Assembly: GCA_017889845.1 (NCBI GenBank)
Contig: JAGGAJ010000070.1
Location: 1 to 9,059, forward strand
Length of the DNA stretch: 9,059 nt
From: Deltaproteobacteria bacterium
GTDB taxonomy: Bacteria; Desulfobacterota; Deferrimicrobia; Deferrimicrobiales; Deferrimicrobiaceae
Direction of reading: 5' to 3'
A model generated the notes under the pieces. It saw nothing but the letters and a program-made list of their open reading frames with translations. It ran no database searches and was not told where the DNA came from. Each line of letters opens with the position of its first letter. Positions within the stretch are counted from its first letter, which is position 1. Below, piece after piece: positions 5,806 through 9,059 of the stretch. A program made the position numbers and the translations under genes.

Positions 5806-6960
5806 TTAGATCTTCCCTTCCTTCATCAACCTGAGCATGGCCTTCGAGGCATCATACTCTGTGAATCTCTTTATATCCGTATCGATGCTTAAGGTGAAGT
5901 ATTCCACCGCACCCTTTCTGTTTCCTCCAACCAGGCGTTTTACCCCCAGATAGTAGTATGCCTCGCAGAGCCGCTCCCCGACCTTCTTGCCATCTGTTCC
6001 TTTCCGTGCCTCCGCCAAGATCGCCTGCTCGTTTAGTTTACCGATGCCCAGGTAGTACTTTGAAATGGTACGCACCCATTCATCGGAGCTGTTTGCAGCG
6101 ACATGATTCCGGAGCTTGTCCATGGCCGCACTGGCATCCCCCCTGTCACTCCAGGTGGCAATCAGCAGACGCAAGTAGGCGTATTCATGATTCCTGTTCA
6201 GTTCAATGGCGCGGTTTAAATTAGCGACAGCCTGAAAAAACTGGCCCTTGGCCTGGAAGGCATTGCCACGGTTGTAGTAGGCAAGCGCATTTTTCGGATC
6301 GATCTCGATAGCGCGGTTGAAGTCGGCAATCGCCTCGTCCAGGTCGCCTTTTTTCAATTTCGCAACGCCGCGGTTGTAATAGGCAAGCGCATTATTCGGA
6401 TTGATCTCGATGGCGCGGTTGAAATCGGCAATCGCCCCGTCCAGGTCGCCTTTTTTCAATTTCGCAAAGCCGCGGTTGTAGTAGGCAAGCGCATAATTCG
6501 GATCGATCTCGATTGCGCGGTTGTAATCGGCCACGGCGCCCTCCAAGTCGCCTTTATTGCCTTTCCCAACACCGCGGTTGTAGTAGGCAAGCGCATTTTT
6601 CGGATTGATCCCGATGGCGCGGTTGAAGTCGGCAATCGCCCCGTCCAGGTCGCCTTTTATCAATTTCGCAGCGCCGCGGTTGTTGTAGGCAGGCGCATAT
6701 TTCGGATCGATCCCGATGGCGCGGTTGAAGTCGGCAATCGCCCCGTCCAGGTCGCCTTTCTCATATTTCGCAAGGCCGCTGTTGACCCAACCGGATGCAC
6801 TATTTTGGGCCAGAACGGAGGGGGCGATAGCCAAGGATGCGAGAAGCAGTACTACGGCGACAGCGAATGCGAACCGGAAGCACTGTGTGAACGCCCGATG
6901 ATTCTTTTGGCTCCACCGCGGCTCCCATGTCTCCACTGTCGCCGGGTTTTGCTGCATCAT
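5806..6960 (-). CDS. Exported or membrane-anchored TPR-repeat protein
   Basis: A 384-residue protein. After an unusually long polar N-terminus (1-27) comes one hydrophobic segment (about 28-50, FRFAFAVAVVLLLASLAIAP) ending in VLAQ, which could be a signal peptide or an anchor. Then six nearly identical 34-residue tetratricopeptide repeats follow from about 57 to 255, with consensus AYYNRG-x3-KGDLDGAIADFNRAIEIDP. The last third is degenerate; one more TPR-like unit, YYYLGVKRLVGGNRKGAVEYFTLSI, lies near the C-terminus. TPRs form a helical scaffold for protein-protein contacts, so a periplasmic adaptor is likely, with partner unknown. At DNA level the units recur every 102 bases. ATG at 6960 has GGAGG at 6970-6974, 9 bases upstream; ATG at 6957 would be too far. 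The gene is clearly less G+C-rich than those to its left, consistent with transfer. Confidence 0.88.
   Translation of the reverse strand: MMQQNPATVETWEPRWSQKNHRAFTQCFRFAFAVAVVLLLASLAIAPSVLAQNSASGWVNSGLAKYEKGDLDGAIADFNRAIGIDPKYAPAYNNRGAAKLIKGDLDGAIADFNRAIGINPKNALAYYNRGVGKGNKGDLEGAVADYNRAIEIDPNYALAYYNRGFAKLKKGDLDGAIADFNRAIEINPNNALAYYNRGVAKLKKGDLDEAIADFNRAIEIDPKNALAYYNRGNAFQAKGQFFQAVANLNRAIELNRNHEYAYLRLLIATWSDRGDASAAMDKLRNHVAANSSDEWVRTISKYYLGIGKLNEQAILAEARKGTDGKKVGERLCEAYYYLGVKRLVGGNRKGAVEYFTLSIDTDIKRFTEYDASKAMLRLMKEGKI
6209..6820 (-). repeat. Six tandem 102-bp units encoding the TPRs
   Basis: The landmark GCGCGGTT (allowing small variation) recurs at 6209, 6311, 6413, 6515, 6617 and 6719, exactly 102 bases apart. 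The four or five central units are nearly identical in DNA, not only in protein, which points to recent tandem duplication or ongoing homogenisation. The left-most unit (6209) is the most diverged. The right boundary is approximate. Confidence 0.85.
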
Positions 6961-7049
6961 TGGAGTAATCCTCCGTTTACGCTATCACGTGCAGTTATTA
7001 ACGAGAGTAAGGCCAAACCACCCGCCGATGCGTCCTGCGGTCTTTGGCC

Positions 7050-7067
7050 GTCAGTATACGCACTGAC
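7050..7067. promoter_or_regulatory. Palindrome over the -10 box, possible operator
   Basis: GTCAGT (7050-7055), 6-base spacer, ACTGAC (7062-7067). The perfect 6-bp arms flank and include the candidate -10 box of the TPR gene, a typical location for a repressor site. No matching regulator gene is in the window. Confidence 0.4.
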
Positions 7068-7080
7068 AGGCGGGAAGCAA
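7053..7080 (-). promoter_or_regulatory. Probable promoter of the TPR gene
   Basis: Read on the minus strand: TTGCTT (7080-7075), 16 bases, then TATACT (7058-7053), five of six matches to the -10 consensus. It points at the TPR start at 6960 and would give a leader of roughly 85 bases. Confidence 0.42.
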
Positions 7081-7354
7081 AATGAAACCCATGCATCCGT
7101 CAGCCGCATTGACGTGACCCCCTCAAAAGTCCACGTTGCCGAGTGCGGTACGATCACAGTCCTCGACTCTGGTAAGTAACAACACAGAGTCCGAATCGCC
7201 GGGATCGACGCTCCCGAGAAGGGTCACCCCTCCGGCAACGCATCCAGGAAGCGACTTGGCGAGTCGGTTTCGCGGAAGGAGATCCGCGTCGAGTTCAATA
7301 AGCATGTTCGCTATGGACGATCCGGTGGTTGAAAACAGCATTGAAGCATAACAA

Positions 7355-7390
7355 CCTCAATGCCGAAACATAAGGCATGAACGCATGAGG
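7355..7390. repeat. Bulged hairpin upstream of the small membrane protein gene
   Basis: CCTCA-ATGCC (7355-7364) can pair with GGCAT (7374-7378) and TGAGG (7386-7390), leaving a 7-base one-sided bulge, GAACGCA, and a 9-base loop. It begins just after GCATAAC (7346-7352). It ends 43 bases before the ATG of the membrane-protein gene and could be a regulatory leader structure. Confidence 0.4.
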
Positions 7391-7433
7391 CCAAACGGCA
7401 GATAGAGCATCAATCGAACGAGGGACACAATCG

Positions 7434-7712
7434 ATGTCGGGGCAAAGAGTCATCAGGCATTTGATCCTGCCTTTGATTGCCCCCGCAGCGCTGATCTGTC
7501 TTTATTTCACCCCGAAAGCAATCTTTGGGTGCGCCAACCGCGGATACATGGCGCTGTTGGTCGTGTTCCTTGCGATGATCGCCGCCATCCCCACGGCGAT
7601 GAAGGGAGCAGCTGCGAAAAGGCGGGGAGCGAACGACGAGGCCAACTGGTGGCTCGTCACGACACTGATTCTCGTATCACCGTTGGTTCTTCTTGTCGGA
7701 CCACTCGGATGA
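7434..7712 (+). CDS. Small three-helix membrane protein, function unknown
   Basis: A 92-residue protein with three hydrophobic stretches (about 8-26, 38-56, 72-91) separated by a basic and glycine-containing loop, AAAKRRGANDEANWW. It starts with MSGQRVIRHLILP and ends LVLLVGPLG. Landmarks are FGCANRGYMALL at the head of helix 2 and WWLVTTLI at the head of helix 3. I believe similar short proteins occur in Geobacter-like genomes without assigned function, but I cannot verify this. AGGG at 7421-7424 lies 9 bases before the ATG. The spread of charged residues only in loops, together with codon use, supports a real gene. No co-directional partner is near; an attC-like half site follows 74 bases after the stop, so it might be cassette-like cargo. 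Confidence 0.68.
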   Translation: MSGQRVIRHLILPLIAPAALICLYFTPKAIFGCANRGYMALLVVFLAMIAAIPTAMKGAAAKRRGANDEANWWLVTTLILVSPLVLLVGPLG

Positions 7713-7785
7713 CACGAGAACCGGATTGCAGATCGTACAGGGGCAAGTCATGTACGACATCAGGGCGAACTCAAATTGTTCGACC

Positions 7786-7805
7786 GCCTAACCACAGGCT
7801 GAAGC
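7786..7805 (+). other. attC-like half site
   Basis: GCCTAAC (7786-7792) fits the integron core RYYYAAC and is followed, at the spacing seen in the aadA-cassette attC, by GCTGAAGC (7798-7805), which resembles a left inner arm. The matching right half (GCTTCAGC, then GTTRRRY) is not found within the next 150 bases, so a functional attC is not supported. This may be a decayed site or chance. Confidence 0.25.
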
Positions 7806-7872
7806 TTATGGCGTGTTGTAGATCACCGGAGCGGGGAATGTTTGCGATGCCGACTGGAACGGAAGAAGGAGG

Positions 7873-7887
7873 CGGGGTTTCTCCCCG
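7873..7887 (-). terminator. Hairpin after the 83-residue gene
   Basis: CGGGG (7873-7877), 5-base loop, CCCCG (7883-7887), 9 bases past the stop of the minus-strand gene. It is followed on that strand by a pyrimidine-rich run (CCTCCTTCTTCC) rather than Ts, so it is a weak terminator candidate. Confidence 0.35.
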
Positions 7888-7896
7888 ATCCGTGAA

Positions 7897-8148
7897 TCAG
7901 GGTTCGGGCGTCACGCCCTTACAACCGTCGCGGTACCCGCGGGCGTAGGAATCGACGTAATGGTCGCCGCTGGCTGCGTAGGATTCATTCAGGCGGTAAT
8001 GCTCATGGATCGACTCTTCGAGCGTCCCCAACCGGCAGAATTGGATCCCCAGGCGATACCCACGGTAATACTCCGCTTGCCTTGGCCCGGATATTTGGAT
8101 CATCTGGTCGATGGCGTGCAGAAGAGCGCTAAACTCTGCGGGATTCAA
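7897..8148 (-). CDS. Hypothetical 83-residue protein with two YxxGYRxG motifs
   Basis: I do not recognise this protein. It is soluble, with an amphipathic N-terminal helix (PAEFSALLHAIDQMIQISG), then YYRGYRLGIQF (27-37), a middle helix with LEESIHEHYRLNESYAASG, and a second copy of the aromatic-glycine motif, YARGYRDGCKG, near the C-terminus. The paired YxxGYRxG motifs suggest an internally repeated small fold. The reading frame has a stop codon four codons upstream of TTG 8148, which fixes the earliest start. TTG 8148 has GAGAG six bases upstream; the next candidate, ATG at 8103, would drop the first helix. A promoter-like pair lies at 8173-8201. The gene sits alone in the low-G+C segment. 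Coding status rests on composition and start signals, with no known family. Confidence 0.55.
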   Translation of the reverse strand: MNPAEFSALLHAIDQMIQISGPRQAEYYRGYRLGIQFCRLGTLEESIHEHYRLNESYAASGDHYVDSYARGYRDGCKGVTPEP

Positions 8149-8172
8149 TAATTTCTCTCGTTATTCTTTAGC

Positions 8173-8201
8173 TTTATTCGATAGTTAAGGTTTTAATCCA
8201 A
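8173..8201 (-). promoter_or_regulatory. Possible promoter of the 83-residue gene
   Basis: On the minus strand TTGGAT (8201-8196), 17 bases, AATAAA (8178-8173), each a partial match to consensus, in an A+T-rich stretch ending 24 bases before the TTG start. Confidence 0.3.
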
Positions 8202-8315
8202 CGGGATAGTACCACGGGAAAGACGACACGATGCAAGAAATAAAATGCCGTGCCAGCTTTCAGCTTTTCGCTACCGGGTAAGGGAGCCACACCGCGCGTT
8301 TCAGATTGACGGCCC

Positions 8316-8342
8316 GAGAGGCGCCACCGCCGGTGGAGAGGC
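8316..8342. repeat. Short direct repeat enclosing a hairpin
   Basis: GAGAGGC occurs at 8316-8322 and again at 8336-8342, overlapping by one base a small inverted repeat CCACC-GCC-GGTGG (8324-8336). It lies just beyond the stop of the 47-residue gene. It could be a transcript end or a footprint of a past insertion; no element is present between the copies. Confidence 0.3.
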
Positions 8343-8353
8343 AGATGGAGTGT

Positions 8354-8497
8354 TTAATGCAATCTAAAGACGACCAAACAAAAAAAGAAGATAACGCTAC
8401 AGGTCGCAAAAATTGCACTCAACGAAGGTTCAAAACCTGCAAGGCATGAAAGGGTCCCTCCACTTACAGTTGCGAGAAATCCTGCATACTCGATCAT
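8354..8497 (-). CDS. Putative 47-residue membrane protein
   Basis: A very short frame with a good start: AAAGGAG lies 9 bases before ATG 8497. The product has two hydrophobic segments, MIEYAGFLATVSGG (about 4-20) and LSAIFATCSVIFFFCLVVF (about 26-44), linked by AGFEPS, so it looks like a helical hairpin in the inner membrane. The same frame opens further upstream from a TTG at 8539, but that would place the ribosome binding site inside the gene and add a polar tail. Size and topology match small membrane peptides such as toxin-like or complex-stabilising proteins, but nothing in the sequence decides between these. No partner antitoxin or antisense RNA promoter was recognised. Confidence 0.42.
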   Translation of the reverse strand: MIEYAGFLATVSGGTLSCLAGFEPSLSAIFATCSVIFFFCLVVFRLH

Positions 8498-8581
8498 TCC
8501 CGTATTCTCCTTTCCTGTCCTGGTAACTCCTTTCGGCAAAAACGGATGAAATATTTAACCGACGGCGGGGGGAGGCTGGGA

Positions 8582-8692
8582 GTGCTCCGGGAGGAGGACC
8601 TTACGTTCTCGGAGAGGCTCCGGCGGCAGATTAACGCCTACCTCGAGGAGAAGGAGCCGAAGGGGAAACGCCGCAAGGGAAGGGAGGCCTGA
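8582..8692 (+). CDS. Putative short basic, helical peptide
   Basis: An open frame of 36 codons: LREEDLTFSERLRRQINAYLEEKEP followed by a basic tail, KGKRRKGREA. It is strongly helical and charged, with chromosomal-type G+C-rich codons. I chose GTG at 8582 because GGGGGAGG sits at the right distance upstream; an in-frame ATG at 8546 adds 12 residues but has no ribosome binding site and lies in A+T-rich sequence. It starts at the point where composition switches from low to high G+C, so it could also be the surviving end of a longer gene cut by whatever introduced the segment to its left. I do not recognise a family. Confidence 0.33.
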   Translation: MLREEDLTFSERLRRQINAYLEEKEPKGKRRKGREA

Positions 8693-8748
8693 CGATTTCC
8701 TAAAAATTCCAACAACAGATTGGTGCGGGGAAGGGAAAAGTGGTTAGG

Positions 8749-8825
8749 TGGTCGGGACGGCCGGATTCGAACCGGCGGCCCTCTGCTCCCAAAGCAGATG
8801 CGCTACCAGGCTGCGCCACGTCCCG
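8749..8825 (-). tRNA. tRNA-Pro (anticodon UGG), CCA encoded
   Basis: A full cloverleaf on the minus strand. The acceptor stem CGGGACG (8825-8819) pairs with CGTCCCG (8759-8753), followed by discriminator A and an encoded CCA (8751-8749). The D-loop contains AGCCTGGTAGC. The anticodon stem TCTGC/GCAGA encloses the loop TTTGGGA, anticodon TGG. The T-arm carries GGTTCGAATCC. It decodes proline codons. Its 3' end faces the low-G+C segment at 5640-8560, the usual side for integration of tRNA-targeted islands. Confidence 0.97.
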
Positions 8826-8842
8826 ACCTGCGCGGACAACCG

Positions 8843-8871
8843 ATTGTACCGGGAACCCCGCGGGGGCGCAA
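8843..8871 (-). promoter_or_regulatory. Promoter of tRNA-Pro
   Basis: On the minus strand TTGCGC (8871-8866), 17 bases, TACAAT (8848-8843); the -10 matches five of six consensus positions. It ends 17 bases before the tRNA 5' end, leaving a leader of about 10 bases, so the tRNA probably has its own promoter in addition to read-through from rdgB. Confidence 0.6.
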
Positions 8872-8873
8872 AC

Positions 8874-8887
8874 CGTCCCCGGGGACG
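8874..8887. repeat. 14-bp perfect palindrome
   Basis: CGTCCCCGGGGACG, no spacer, 13 bases beyond the rdgB stop and just upstream of the tRNA-Pro -35 box. It may be part of the rdgB 3' end structure or a site for a protein acting on the tRNA promoter. Confidence 0.35.
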
Positions 8888-8900
8888 CCCCCTGCGAGCG

Positions 8901-9059
8901 CTACGCGAGGATCCCGGCGGCCTTCATCTCCGCGATCAGCGCCCGCATCGCCTGCCCCCGGTGGCTGATCCGGTTCTTCTCCTCCTGCGGCAGTTCCGCC
9001 AGCGTTTTCCAGGTGGAGCCCACGAGGAACACGGGGTCGTACCCGAATCCCTCCTGTCC
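8901..9059 (-). CDS. rdgB: XTP/dITP diphosphatase (RdgB/HAM1 family), C-terminal part
   Basis: The gene runs off the right edge; the last 52 codons are visible. RdgB hydrolyses non-canonical purine nucleoside triphosphates (dITP, XTP) to the monophosphate and pyrophosphate, keeping deaminated bases out of DNA and RNA. The visible part has the conserved GFGYDPVFL, the segment AELPQEEKNRISHRG with the family's K-N-x-x-SHR, and a closing helix ALIAEMKAAGILA. The stop TAG is at 8901-8903. The tRNA-Pro gene lies 75 bases downstream on the same strand. Confidence 0.94.
   Translation of the reverse strand, partial: GQEGFGYDPVFLVGSTWKTLAELPQEEKNRISHRGQAMRALIAEMKAAGILA

Larger units (their letters stand above)
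6961..7433. other. Gene-poor stretch upstream of the TPR gene
   Basis: These 473 bases hold a probable TPR-gene promoter with an overlapping palindrome (7050-7080) and a bulged hairpin (7355-7390). Overlapping open frames on both strands at about 7123-7351 lack ribosome binding sites, and I do not call either. The minus-strand one has fairly protein-like composition and might be a gene remnant. Confidence 0.5.

Noticed and set aside
7123..7351. Overlapping open frames on both strands (72 codons minus, 71 codons plus)
   Set aside because: Neither has a ribosome binding site. The minus frame is fairly protein-like and could be a remnant, but the evidence is too thin to call a gene.
7355..7390. 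Complete integron attC site
   Set aside because: The hairpin and preceding TAAC are suggestive, but the required right-hand GTTRRRY core is absent after the hairpin.
8342..8449. A 30-codon + strand frame beginning ATGCAATCTAAAGACG near 8358
   Set aside because: It is antisense to the 47-residue gene, lacks a ribosome binding site, and its hydrophilic lysine-rich product mirrors the hydrophobic codons of the other strand.
8749..8773. attL/attR duplication of the tRNA-Pro 3' end inside the window
   Set aside because: No second copy of the tRNA 3' end was found by eye, so an island boundary on the left cannot be placed.
1..9059. CRISPR array, insertion sequence, rRNA or phage module
   Set aside because: No spaced short direct repeats, transposase or integrase signature, rRNA-like sequence or phage structural gene was seen; the only tandem repeat is the 102-bp coding array of the TPR gene.

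Overview
The window reads as chromosomal DNA of a high-G+C Gram-negative bacterium. My best guess is a nitrogen-fixing deltaproteobacterium of the Desulfuromonadales/Geobacter kind. The grounds are a DraT/DraG nitrogenase switch, a small periplasmic c-type cytochrome, a tRNA-Pro with an encoded CCA, and the style of the small secreted and membrane proteins. The taxonomic guess is inference only.

Layout. Positions 1-1215 (+) hold the end of draT and the complete draG, coupled by a 4-base overlap. These are the ADP-ribosyltransferase and glycohydrolase that switch dinitrogenase reductase off and on. Positions 1340-2530 (+) hold a probable operon: a TetR-family repressor with its own promoter and two nearly identical palindromic operators 32 bp apart, then a UspA-type universal stress protein. 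Positions 2644-3466 (-) hold a small exported monohaem cytochrome c and a small exported four-cysteine protein, separated by a structured intergenic element. Positions 3606-4682 (+) hold a DinB-fold protein and a SpoIIM/DUF95 membrane protein in tight succession. Positions 4698-5477 (-) hold a calcineurin-like metallophosphoesterase.

From about 5640 to 8560 the base composition is visibly less G+C-rich and gene density falls. This stretch holds an exported TPR-repeat protein built from 102-bp units (5806-6960, -), a three-helix small membrane protein (7434-7712, +), an 83-residue unknown with a repeated YxxGYRxG motif (7897-8148, -), a 47-residue membrane protein (8354-8497, -), several hairpins and an attC-like half site. 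It stops just short of the 3' end of a tRNA-Pro(UGG) gene (8749-8825, -). That is where integrative elements commonly insert, so the stretch may be a decayed genomic island, although no integrase or duplicated tRNA end is visible here. The window closes with the C-terminus of rdgB (8901-9059, -), upstream of the tRNA.

The genes do not form a single pathway. The clearest functional units are the draTG pair, the tetR-usp operon and the dinB-spoIIM-like pair. I see no strong candidate for a wholly new system. The most interesting material is the dual-operator TetR control region and the tRNA-linked low-G+C segment with its orphan small proteins.
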